Shown: positions 1 to 6,155, counted from the stretch's first letter. The stretch is DNA of 9,394 nt from Lachnoclostridium sp. UBA739 (GCA_002297865.1 DBKX01000125.1:1-9394); one strand, 5' to 3'. A program made the numbers and translations. Notes: a model not told the origin generated them from the letters alone.

Positions 1-172
1 AAAAAGACCCCTGTACAATTTCTGGTACAGGAATCTTGTATTAGTACCTTAACTTAATGACATTGGCGGAGAGGGCGTCCTTTTTATTGCTGTAATTATT
101 AGTGAAAAATAGGTGGGAAGAATAAAAGGAATGATTGGACGGTTTTAAGGAATGGATGAAGGGGTGAGTGGA

Positions 173-201
173 TTGTTGTAGGTAGGGGTAGCAAGTATAA
201 T
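173..201 (+). promoter_or_regulatory. Putative sigma-A-type promoter of the GG-peptide unit
   Basis: A perfect -10 hexamer TATAAT lies at 196-201. A weak -35 candidate TTGTTG lies at 173-178, with a 17-base spacer. The predicted start of transcription is near 208, which leaves a leader of about 65 bases before the ATG at 273. The -10 sits inside an inverted repeat (192-209), so a bound regulator could block it. The poor -35 fits a promoter that needs an activator, but this is inference. Confidence 0.4.
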
Positions 202-223
202 AATACTTGTAAATAGCGCTATT
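192..223. promoter_or_regulatory. Inverted repeats over the -10 region (candidate operator)
   Basis: Two dyads lie back to back. The first is CAAGTAT-AATA-ATACTTG at 192-209, with perfect 7-bp arms, and it covers the -10 hexamer. The second is the perfect 12-bp palindrome AATAGCGCTATT at 212-223, just past the expected transcription start. Dyads at this position are typical of repressor or regulator sites. No regulator gene is present in the window, so the binding protein is unknown. Confidence 0.3.
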
Positions 224-272
224 GAAACAAGGAAAAATAAAATTTAGCTTTGATTATCAGGAGGAATAAAAA

Positions 273-512
273 ATGAGAAATTTATCAATTATGGAACAGA
301 AACAAGTTGTTGGTGGAGATTACATGGTTAAAATCTACTATAAAGGTACAGGTCAATTAGCTTGGATTTCACCTAAAAGATATCCAACATTAGCAGAAGC
401 ACAGTCTATCTGTGTTAAAAAGAAGAATGAGTTGCAGGATCAGTTGAGAAAACAAATGGTAGGCCATGTTTATAATGCATATGGTGAAGATGTTTACTGT
501 TGGGGTAAATAA
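273..512 (+). CDS. Double-glycine leader peptide, putative class II-type bacteriocin precursor
   Basis: This is a 79-residue secreted-peptide precursor. Residues 1-15 (MRNLSIMEQKQVVGG) form a typical double-glycine leader: hydrophobic residues at spaced positions, an acidic/polar stretch and terminal GG, the site cut by C39 peptidases. The predicted mature peptide is residues 16-79 (64 residues). It is net basic, rich in Tyr and Trp, and has two cysteines (47 and 76) that could form a disulfide; it ends CWGK. The ATG has a strong AGGAGG at 259-264 with an 8-base spacer. The next gene encodes a C39 transporter, which supports the processing route. I recognise no named bacteriocin, and a signalling peptide is also possible. 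Codons rarely end in C, as in the first part of the next gene. Confidence 0.85.
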   Translation: MRNLSIMEQKQVVGGDYMVKIYYKGTGQLAWISPKRYPTLAEAQSICVKKKNELQDQLRKQMVGHVYNAYGEDVYCWGK

Positions 513-521
513 TAACTAGTC

Positions 522-560
522 AGACAAAGCTAATTTCTTAAGGAGTTAGCTTTGTCTTTT
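522..560 (+). terminator. Intercistronic hairpin followed by TTT (attenuator or partial terminator)
   Basis: Perfect 12-bp arms at 522-533 and 546-557 enclose a 12-base loop, followed by a short T run to 560. The hairpin lies 10 bases after the precursor stop codon and before the transporter start. It could act as a leaky terminator that keeps the precursor transcript in excess of the transporter, or protect the precursor mRNA. The short T run makes full termination unlikely. The loop holds AAGGAG (540-545), and the 3' arm contains a possible TTG start at 552. Confidence 0.6.
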
Positions 561-584
561 AAAATTAGAATGAGGGAAAAGAAT

Positions 585-2807
585 ATGCTAGAGGTATTAC
601 AAAAGTATTATTGTATTAGACAGCTAGATATAAAGGATTGTGGCCCAGCATGTCTTGCTACAATCTTCAAGCAATATGGACTAAAAATGCCACTTTGCAA
701 AATACGAGAAATGGCAGGGACAGATCTTCATGGTTCTAATGTATATGGAATTATTCAGGCAGCTGAAAAATTGGGATTTAGTGCACAAGCTGTTCAAGTA
801 GATGATAAAAATGAAATATTCAATAATATCCCAACTCCATGCATTGCTCATGTAGTTATTGATGATATGTTACTTCATTTTGTAGTCATACATAAAATAA
901 CCAAAAACTACATCCTAGTAGCAGACCCAGGTCGAGGCATGATGAAATACAAACCAGAAGAATTCTTTAAAATCTGGGACGACATTCTAGTATTTTTAAC
1001 TCCGACCGCAAAATTTCAAAAAGGCGACCAGACAAAGGGCTTGTTTCAAAGATTCTGGGGACTTATCAAAGTACAAAAAGGTCTCCTAATCAACATTTTT
1101 ATCGCATCCTTCCTAATTACCTTCTTAGGAATCGCAGGCTCTTTTTACTATAGATTTTTAATAGACGATATTCTGCCAAACAACCTAAGTGCAAACCTTC
1201 ATTCCCTTTCCATTGCAATGCTGGTTCTGCTCTTGTTCAAGATATTCACTGAATTCTTCCGGCAGATTCTATTTATCTATATGGCGCAAAACATTGATGT
1301 TCCATTGATGCTAGGATATTACAATCACGTTGTAAAACTGCCAATGAACTTTTTCGGAACAAGAAAAGTCGGAGAAATCATTTCCCGTTTTAATGACGGT
1401 GATAAAATACGAAGTGCCATTTCATCCGTAACCTTAACTTTGATGATCGACATTATCATGGCAGTAGCAGGTGGTATCATTTTATACATGCAAAATGCAA
1501 CCCTTTTCTTCACCTGTTTTATCCCAATTGTACTGTATCTATGCTTGGTATTCGGATTCAAAACAAGACTTAAGAAGGTAAATCGTGAAGTTATGGAAAA
1601 TAATGCAATGCTGTCATCCTACCTAGTAGAATCCTTAGAAGGAATTGAAACAGTAAAAGCATTTAACGGAGAACGGATTGTCCAACAAAAGACCGAGAAT
1701 AAGTTCCTAAAGGTTATGCGAAGTACCCTAAAGCATGGAGTAACGTATAACGTTCAGGGAACTCTTATGAGCATCGTTGGCGGTGTATTCGGAATTGCTG
1801 TGTTATGGTTTGGAGGAAGCTTAGTTCTAAAAGGTCAGCTATCCATGGGTGAACTGATGAGTTTTAATGCTTTGCTTGCCTATTTTATTGAACCAGTAGG
1901 CAGATTAATTAATTTGCAGCCACAGCTTCAGGAAGCCATTGTAGCTAGTGATCGATTAGGTGAGATACTGGATCTGGAATTAGAGAAATCTAGCGAAGAA
2001 GATGTAAAACCAGATACCTTATATGGAGATATTACTCTCGAAAATGTCAACTTTGCGTATGGTCTGCGAGAAGACGTATTACATGACATCAACATGTCCA
2101 TAAAAGTAGGTGAAAAGATTGCCTTAGTAGGGGAAAGTGGCTCTGGTAAAACAACACTAGCCAAGCTCCTAATGGGCTTCTATGAAGTCAAGGAAGGCAA
2201 TATTATTTTAAATAACGATAATATTAACACAATCAATAAAGAAACATTAAGGAGTAAAATTAGCTATATTTCCCAGCAATCATTCTTCTTCTCTGGAACG
2301 ATTCAAGATAACATGGAATTCGCAGCAGATGGCATCACCAAGGAAATGATGATAGACGCTTGTAAAAAAGCGCACATTCATGACTTTATCCAGAGTCAGC
2401 CTATGGGCTATAAGACACCATTGGAAGAAAAGGGAGCGAATCTTTCAGGTGGACAAAGACAGCGCTTGGCAATTGCAAGGGCACTTGTCCGTAATCCAGA
2501 GATTATGATTATGGATGAAGCAACGTCGAATCTTGATTCTATAACAGAAAGTGCAATCCAAAAGACATTAGAAGAATGCACCGAAAATGTTACAACTATC
2601 ATTATTGCCCATCGACTAAGCACCATTAAGAAATGTGACAAGATCTTCGTTATGGATAAGGGAAGAATTATTGAACAGGGCAGCCATACAGAGCTTCTGA
2701 AAGAGCGTGGCTATTATTACAAACTCTGGTCAGAACAGAGCCTTGGCAGCAGCAATAACGATGGAAGTGCGAAGAAAGCGAAGGGAGGGCGCAACATTGC
2801 GGTATAA
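585..2807 (+). CDS. Peptidase-C39 ABC transporter, GG-leader bacteriocin processing and export
   Basis: This 740-residue membrane protein should cleave the GG leader and export the peptide. Residues 1 to about 135 are a C39 cysteine peptidase, with Gln13 (oxyanion hole), Cys19 in DCGPACL, His98 and Asp114 as expected catalytic residues. A six-helix ABC exporter domain follows at about 165-440. The ATPase has Walker A GESGSGKT (516-523), Q-loop near 564, signature LSGGQ (620-624), Walker B with MDE (643-645) and H-loop His676. Length is normal for the LctT/ComA-like family. I chose the ATG at 585 because GAGGG (572-576) lies 8 bases upstream and family members start close to the YYCIRQ segment. 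An in-frame TTG at 552 also has AAGGAG 6 bases upstream and would add 11 residues. Codon usage shifts at about 900. Confidence 0.93.
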   Translation: MLEVLQKYYCIRQLDIKDCGPACLATIFKQYGLKMPLCKIREMAGTDLHGSNVYGIIQAAEKLGFSAQAVQVDDKNEIFNNIPTPCIAHVVIDDMLLHFVVIHKITKNYILVADPGRGMMKYKPEEFFKIWDDILVFLTPTAKFQKGDQTKGLFQRFWGLIKVQKGLLINIFIASFLITFLGIAGSFYYRFLIDDILPNNLSANLHSLSIAMLVLLLFKIFTEFFRQILFIYMAQNIDVPLMLGYYNHVVKLPMNFFGTRKVGEIISRFNDGDKIRSAISSVTLTLMIDIIMAVAGGIILYMQNATLFFTCFIPIVLYLCLVFGFKTRLKKVNREVMENNAMLSSYLVESLEGIETVKAFNGERIVQQKTENKFLKVMRSTLKHGVTYNVQGTLMSIVGGVFGIAVLWFGGSLVLKGQLSMGELMSFNALLAYFIEPVGRLINLQPQLQEAIVASDRLGEILDLELEKSSEEDVKPDTLYGDITLENVNFAYGLREDVLHDINMSIKVGEKIALVGESGSGKTTLAKLLMGFYEVKEGNIILNNDNINTINKETLRSKISYISQQSFFFSGTIQDNMEFAADGITKEMMIDACKKAHIHDFIQSQPMGYKTPLEEKGANLSGGQRQRLAIARALVRNPEIMIMDEATSNLDSITESAIQKTLEECTENVTTIIIAHRLSTIKKCDKIFVMDKGRIIEQGSHTELLKERGYYYKLWSEQSLGSSNNDGSAKKAKGGRNIAV

Positions 2808-3315
2808 GATTGAGAATCTGGCAGAGGTAGAAGATGCAAAAAGCTTTATCAATCAGTACAAGGATTCCTGCTCCTATAAGCTTTTACGGTACAGCATGTA
2901 TATAATTGTACTAACGCTCTTTACTATTGTAATCTGGTCAAGATATGCCAAGAAAGATATCGTGGTCAATGCATTTGGAGTGATTGATGCAAAGAATAAC
3001 GTTTGTGACATTTACATTGACAATACCAGTATTGGTGACATTCAGAAGGGCAAAAAGGTACAGGTGGAGGTGGTATCTTTGTCACGAAATGATTACGGAG
3101 TTCTGACTTCCAAGATTGAGGGGGTTAGCGATGACGTAGTTATGGATTCTAATAGTGGAAGGAAGTTCTACACAGCAAAGTGTTCCTTAGATAGAGAGTT
3201 CATGACGAGCAGGAGTGGGGAGAAGGTTTCCCTTAGAAACGGCATGGAGGCAAAAGTAAGTATTATCCGAGGACGGATGACGTACTTTGATTATGTCTGG
3301 GGAAAACTGAGATAG
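2797..3315 (+). CDS. Minimal HlyD-like accessory protein of the C39 transporter
   Basis: This 172-residue protein has one N-terminal membrane helix (about 33-48) and an extracytoplasmic domain. After the helix, KKDIVVNAFGVID resembles the start of HlyD/MFP adaptors. From about residue 71 it goes straight into the C-terminal beta-rich part: IGDIQKGKKVQVEV, the YGVLTSKI segment, then LRNGMEAKVSI near the end. The lipoyl halves and the long coiled-coil hairpin normally found between these are absent, so it is less than half the usual length. The start is a TTG at 2797 with GGGAGGG (2783-2789) and a 7-base spacer. The frame stays open upstream to 2707, but that part lies within the transporter gene. 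The 11-base overlap implies translational coupling. It probably works with the preceding transporter; an internal deletion is possible. Confidence 0.75.
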   Translation: MRYKIENLAEVEDAKSFINQYKDSCSYKLLRYSMYIIVLTLFTIVIWSRYAKKDIVVNAFGVIDAKNNVCDIYIDNTSIGDIQKGKKVQVEVVSLSRNDYGVLTSKIEGVSDDVVMDSNSGRKFYTAKCSLDREFMTSRSGEKVSLRNGMEAKVSIIRGRMTYFDYVWGKLR

Positions 3316-3336
3316 TATTATATGATGAAAAATGGG

Positions 3337-3376
3337 GCTGTTGTTCTAGTGAGAAATTGCTGGGCAACAGCTTTTT
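3337..3376 (+). terminator. Rho-independent terminator of the GG-peptide unit
   Basis: Arms GCTGTTG (3337-3343) and CAACAGC (3365-3371) are followed at once by TTTTT (3372-3376). The 21-base loop may hold a small inner stem. It lies 22 bases after the stop of the HlyD-like gene and separates the first cassette from the radical SAM cluster. Confidence 0.65.
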
Positions 3377-3447
3377 AATACAAGCCCTATATCCAGTGAT
3401 AGAGCATGATTCAAAGAATCATACCCCAACATTTATTATAGAGCCCT

Positions 3448-3520
3448 TTTTTGTTACTGCAATAATTGGTGAAGAAAAGACAGGAGGAATAAATGGAATG
3501 TTTTAGGGAATAGGTGAAAA
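3448..3520. repeat. Diverged upstream element, copy B (copy A at about 81-160)
   Basis: Bases 3448-3473 match bases 81-106 at 21 of 26 positions by eye, mostly with transitions between them. The similarity then continues in patches with a gap of about 8 bases: a GGTGGGAAGAATAAA-like block, a GGAATG block and a TTTTA(A/G)GGAAT block. Copy A lies upstream of the GG-peptide gene and copy B upstream of the first Cys-rich precursor. A weaker third copy is near 3940-3985, ahead of the radical SAM gene. The 3377-3616 interval shows no gene; it also holds a small hairpin at 3406-3422. Confidence 0.45.
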
Positions 3521-3566
3521 TGAGAAATAATGAAAATAAGTTTGTCATCCTCTATACTAGATATTG

Positions 3567-3588
3567 ATAGTAATATTAAAATTACTAT
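3567..3588. promoter_or_regulatory. Inverted repeat upstream of the first Cys-rich precursor
   Basis: Perfect 8-bp arms ATAGTAAT (3567-3574) and ATTACTAT (3581-3588) flank a 6-base spacer, 28 bases before the ATG at 3617. Promoter elements here are unclear. TTGATA (3564-3569) and TATTTA (3586-3591) are 16 bases apart but would leave a very short leader. TATACT at 3553-3558 lacks a good -35. The site could be an operator; AT-rich chance is also possible. Confidence 0.25.
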
Positions 3589-3616
3589 TTAAAATTTTTG
3601 AAATGGAGGGATATGT

Positions 3617-3829
3617 ATGAAGTTGGTTAACCCAGTTGGACGTATCGTAGAAGAAATTCAGAATCAAGCTAATTATGGTTGTAGTTGTTCTATTGTTCAA
3701 GGTACATCAAACTATAATAATGCCTATAATGATTTAGGATGGTGTGATCCAGGTGAGTGTAGTTGTGGTTGTGCTTACGGTTATGATAATGCATCTGCCA
3801 ACTGGAATAGAGGCTATGCTAGGGAGTAG
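3617..3829 (+). CDS. Cys-rich RiPP precursor 1, radical SAM-modified peptide candidate
   Basis: This 70-residue peptide is a likely substrate of the radical SAM enzyme encoded downstream. It begins MKLVNPVGR, a segment identical in the second precursor (5896-6102) and probably the recognition leader. There is no GG site, so it is not a C39 substrate. Cysteines are at 22, 24, 43, 48, 50 and 52, giving YGCSCS, then a variable Asn/Tyr-rich middle, then CSCGCAYG. The tail NASANWNRGY is conserved in the paralogue. The layout of an N-terminal CxC pair, a second Cys cluster and an Asn/Ala-rich tail recalls ruminococcin C-type sactipeptides, but that family link is tentative. The ATG is preceded by GGAGGG (3605-3610) with a 6-base spacer. 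It sits about 480 bases before the maturase gene. Confidence 0.85.
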   Translation: MKLVNPVGRIVEEIQNQANYGCSCSIVQGTSNYNNAYNDLGWCDPGECSCGCAYGYDNASANWNRGYARE

Positions 3830-3872
3830 GAGTTCTTTTGCATTTCATTAACAGGAGAATATAATGCAAAAT

Positions 3873-3911
3873 GAATATCTGCTAGTATCTACTTTATACT
3901 AGCAGATATTC
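3873..3911 (+). terminator. Strong hairpin downstream of Cys-rich precursor 1
   Basis: Perfect 16-bp arms at 3873-3888 and 3896-3911 enclose a 7-base loop. It starts 43 bases after the precursor stop. No T run follows on the + strand, so it may be an mRNA-stabilising or processing structure rather than a classical terminator. On the - strand it is followed by ATTTTGC. A second stem, 3842-3849 with 3912-3919, could extend it. Confidence 0.45.
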
Positions 3912-4176
3912 AATGAAATATTAATCTGAATCATTGAACTTGGGTGGGAAAAGTAAATTACAAGGTGTTTCATTTAGGGAAAATTAAGTATTAGCTATCT
4001 GTGTATCTAACTAGGTCAGTCATTTTCGCAAAGAGTGTCAAAATAATAGCCAATTGAAATAAAAATACAAATTCCATTTACAAAAGTAGCGGCATTTTTG
4101 GCGAAAGAGATCGATTAGCATTGCAATGGAGGAAAATGCATTCATAGGGTACAACCATGTGAGACTTCATTTGTAC

Positions 4177-4196
4177 AAGAACATCAAGATGTTCTT
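4177..4196. promoter_or_regulatory. Perfect 20-bp dyad, candidate operator
   Basis: AAGAACATC-AA-GATGTTCTT has perfect 9-bp arms around a 2-base centre. The small centre and lack of a following T run favour a protein-binding site in DNA over an RNA terminator. It lies 115 bases before the radical SAM start codon. The regulator is unknown. Confidence 0.4.
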
Positions 4197-4311
4197 AAAT
4201 TGGGCATAGTGAGTGTGAGATTTAGAGCGAGATGTTACAAAATGTTTAGACATAACATTTTATGATAAACCGTAAATAAGTAGATAAGTGATTATTGGAG
4301 GAGGACTAAAG

Positions 4312-5847
4312 TTGGATAAATTAGAGGAATACATCAGTTATATTGACTCTGTTGTGGTAGGGCATAATTATAGTAGATTAGGTACTGTGTTTGAGACAAA
4401 GAGAAATAGCTATTTTTATGATTCAGGTACTGGAAAAGTTTATGAGTGTACAAAGGATGAATATGAAGTATTTAAATATATTCTGGAGAATAATAAAATT
4501 TCAGGTATTGATTCAATTGGTTTGCAGAAAAGTTGTTTACTTAGTGTACTAGAAGATATTCAGAATCTGGTAAAACAGGAAAATATATTACAAATGCCCA
4601 TGTATACCAATTTTACGCCATATTTAAAGGAAACTTTACAGAAGAAACTGAATGAAGAATTTAAGCAGCTCATATTAGAAGTAACGCAAAACTGCAATTT
4701 GAGATGTGGCTATTGCATTTACCATGATGGTAATGGAACCTTTCGCAATTTTTCAAATCGAAGTATGACGTGGGAGACTGCAAAAAAAGCAATTGATTAT
4801 GCATTTCAACATTCAGGTGATGAAATTGCAATCACCTTTTATGGTGGTGAACCACTAGTTAATTATGATTTACTTAAGGAATGTATAGAGTATTGTAGAA
4901 AACAGGAAAATGGAAAAAGAAAAATTACATATTCCTTTACATCTAATCTTACCCTAATGACAAAAGAGAGAGCGGAGTATTTCGCCTCATTAGGTAATTG
5001 TAGTATTATGGGAAGCATTGATGGACCAGAAGAAATACATAATAGATTTCGAAAAACAAAAGAACAAAAAGGAAGTTTTAAAAAGGCTATAGATGGATTA
5101 AGGAATTTAATTATTGCATATGGTGAAAATGCAGAAAAGATGATTTCCATTAATGCAGTGTTGGCTCCTCCATATTCAGCTAGTTTATATGAGAAAGTCA
5201 ATAATTATTTTAAGGACACAGAGTGGCTCCCAAATAATATAAAAGTACATTGTTCCTATATGGACCCTGATACATATGATGTCGCATTTCCAAATGGAAT
5301 TCCTGCGATAACTAATAATGAATCAGACACAGATTATTCTATTTCTGATTGGTCAATTAAGGAAGTGCTTAGTTCTAATGAAACAAAATTGCAACAATCC
5401 ATTGTAGAAGATAATTTGTTGAAAATTCATAAACGTTTTATAACAGACAAGCCTATACCAACAATGAATCGAAATGCATGCTGTATACCAGGACAACGAA
5501 GGTTATACGTAACGACAGATGGTGAATATAGAATTTGCGAACGAGTAGGAAAGTCTCCATCATTAGGTAATGTAGATATTGGAATAGATTTTGATAAATT
5601 ATATGAGAGTTATATTCAGTCTTATGAAATTAAGGCAGTTAATAAATGTAGTAATTGTTGGTGTAATCATTTGTGTAGTATGTGCTACGTAAGCTATTGC
5701 AATGAGAATGAAATCGACTTTGAAAAAAAGTTTAAGGATTGTGATATAGAAAAGGAAATGTGTAAACGTAATTTAATACGTTATCATTCCATATTAGAGG
5801 AAAATCCAAAATGGTTGGAGCATTTGAATGATATTAAACAGGTGTAA
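4312..5847 (+). CDS. Radical SAM/SPASM peptide maturase (thioether-forming candidate)
   Basis: This 511-residue enzyme probably crosslinks the two Cys-rich precursors. The N-terminal part (about 15-95), with GTVFETKRNSYFYDSGTGK, looks like the precursor-binding domain of RiPP radical SAM maturases. The radical SAM core follows, with the [4Fe-4S]-SAM motif CNLRCGYC (Cys128, 132, 135) and GGEPL (178-182). The C-terminal SPASM-like region has Cys391-x12-Gly-x4-Cys409, then Cys446-x2-Cys449-x5-Cys455 and further cysteines at 451, 458, 463, 477 and 484, enough for two auxiliary clusters. I chose the TTG at 4312 because GGAGGAGG (4297-4304) lies 7 bases upstream; the open frame reaches GTG 4288 but would translate that site. 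AlbA-like and ranthipeptide synthases are the nearest analogies. The bond type cannot be read from sequence. Confidence 0.93.
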   Translation: MDKLEEYISYIDSVVVGHNYSRLGTVFETKRNSYFYDSGTGKVYECTKDEYEVFKYILENNKISGIDSIGLQKSCLLSVLEDIQNLVKQENILQMPMYTNFTPYLKETLQKKLNEEFKQLILEVTQNCNLRCGYCIYHDGNGTFRNFSNRSMTWETAKKAIDYAFQHSGDEIAITFYGGEPLVNYDLLKECIEYCRKQENGKRKITYSFTSNLTLMTKERAEYFASLGNCSIMGSIDGPEEIHNRFRKTKEQKGSFKKAIDGLRNLIIAYGENAEKMISINAVLAPPYSASLYEKVNNYFKDTEWLPNNIKVHCSYMDPDTYDVAFPNGIPAITNNESDTDYSISDWSIKEVLSSNETKLQQSIVEDNLLKIHKRFITDKPIPTMNRNACCIPGQRRLYVTTDGEYRICERVGKSPSLGNVDIGIDFDKLYESYIQSYEIKAVNKCSNCWCNHLCSMCYVSYCNENEIDFEKKFKDCDIEKEMCKRNLIRYHSILEENPKWLEHLNDIKQV

Positions 5848-5862
5848 AAATAGATACACCTG
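5839..5862 (+). other. Small hairpin at the radical SAM stop codon
   Basis: Arms CAGGTGTA (5839-5846) and TACACCTG (5855-5862) form a perfect 8-bp stem with an 8-base loop that includes the end of the stop codon. No T run follows, so termination is unlikely. It may mark an mRNA processing or stability boundary ahead of the second precursor. Confidence 0.3.
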
Positions 5863-5895
5863 ATTAATATAAAAAATGAATAGGGAGGTGAGTTT

Positions 5896-6102
5896 ATGAA
5901 ATTAGTAAATCCAGTTGGTCGTGAGGTTGATGTTATAACCAATCAAGCAAATTATGGTTGTTATTGTTCTGATACAGGTGATGTAAATAGCTATATTTGG
6001 AACAATAATGATATATTTGATTATCCAGGAGGATGTTCTTGTGGCTGCGCATATGGAACAGAAAATGCTACAGCTAATAATAACCGTGGATATAGAAAAT
6101 AG
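5896..6102 (+). CDS. Cys-rich RiPP precursor 2, paralogue of the precursor at 3617
   Basis: This 68-residue peptide shares MKLVNPVGR, the NQANYGCxCS segment, CSCGCAYG and the NATAN-NRGY tail with precursor 1. Cysteines are at 22, 24, 47, 49 and 51; the sixth cysteine of precursor 1 (43) has no partner here. The middle (26-46) is unlike precursor 1 apart from Asn and aromatic richness. Many codons differ in the conserved blocks, so the duplication is not recent. The ribosome binding site GGGAGGTG (5883-5890) is strong. The gene lies 48 bases after the maturase stop and before the M16 peptidase, which fits it being a direct substrate of both. No GG cleavage site is present. Confidence 0.87.
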   Translation: MKLVNPVGREVDVITNQANYGCYCSDTGDVNSYIWNNNDIFDYPGGCSCGCAYGTENATANNNRGYRK

Positions 6103-6110
6103 TCAGTTTA

Positions 6111-6140
6111 CTTCTGTATACATTTGTATACAGAAGTTTT
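6111..6140 (+). terminator. Intrinsic terminator-like hairpin between precursor 2 and the M16 gene
   Basis: Perfect 11-bp arms at 6111-6121 and 6126-6136 with loop ATTT are followed by TTTT (6137-6140). It begins 8 bases after the precursor stop and ends just before the M16 ribosome binding site. As a partial terminator it would make the precursor transcript more abundant than the peptidase and exporter transcripts. The same arrangement occurs after the GG-peptide gene. Confidence 0.6.
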
Positions 6141-6155
6141 GAGGTGAATTATAAC

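Larger units (their letters stand above)
3830..4311. other. Long structured intergenic region before the radical SAM gene
   Basis: No convincing gene lies here. It holds a large hairpin (3873-3911), alternative stems near 3836-3871, a weak copy of the upstream repeat (3940-3985), a perfect dyad at 4177-4196, and an AT-rich stem at 4239-4261 just before the radical SAM ribosome binding site. A TATGAT at 4261-4266 could be a -10, but I found no matching -35. The length and structure suggest that the radical SAM-led unit has its own control region. Confidence 0.5.

Noticed and set aside
1..40. Hairpin 10-16/25-31 at the left edge
   Set aside because: The T run needed for a terminator is on the minus strand and no minus-strand gene is present; it may belong to a gene outside the window, so I did not call it.
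2707..2796. Upstream extension of the HlyD-like frame into the transporter gene
   Set aside because: These bases encode the C-terminal part of the transporter in another frame, and TTG 2797 has a far better ribosome binding site.
4126..4209. Small frame of 27 residues from ATG 4126
   Set aside because: No ribosome binding site upstream of the ATG, and it runs through the dyad at 4177-4196; nothing supports it as a gene.
4119..4265. Stop-free stretch of 48 codons before the radical SAM gene
   Set aside because: It has no start except one near its end and no ribosome binding site, and its translation resembles no family I know; chance is likely.
4288..4311. GTG 4288 as start of the radical SAM protein
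   Set aside because: It lacks an upstream ribosome binding site and would translate the GGAGGAGG that serves TTG 4312.
4863..5201. 112-codon open frame on the minus strand
   Set aside because: It lies wholly inside the well-supported radical SAM gene and has no recognisable domain.
3617..6102. The two precursors as SCIFF or CLI_3235-type peptides
   Set aside because: The leader and Cys spacing do not fit the six-cysteines-in-forty-five pattern or, as far as I recall, the CLI_3235 leader; I kept a neutral description.
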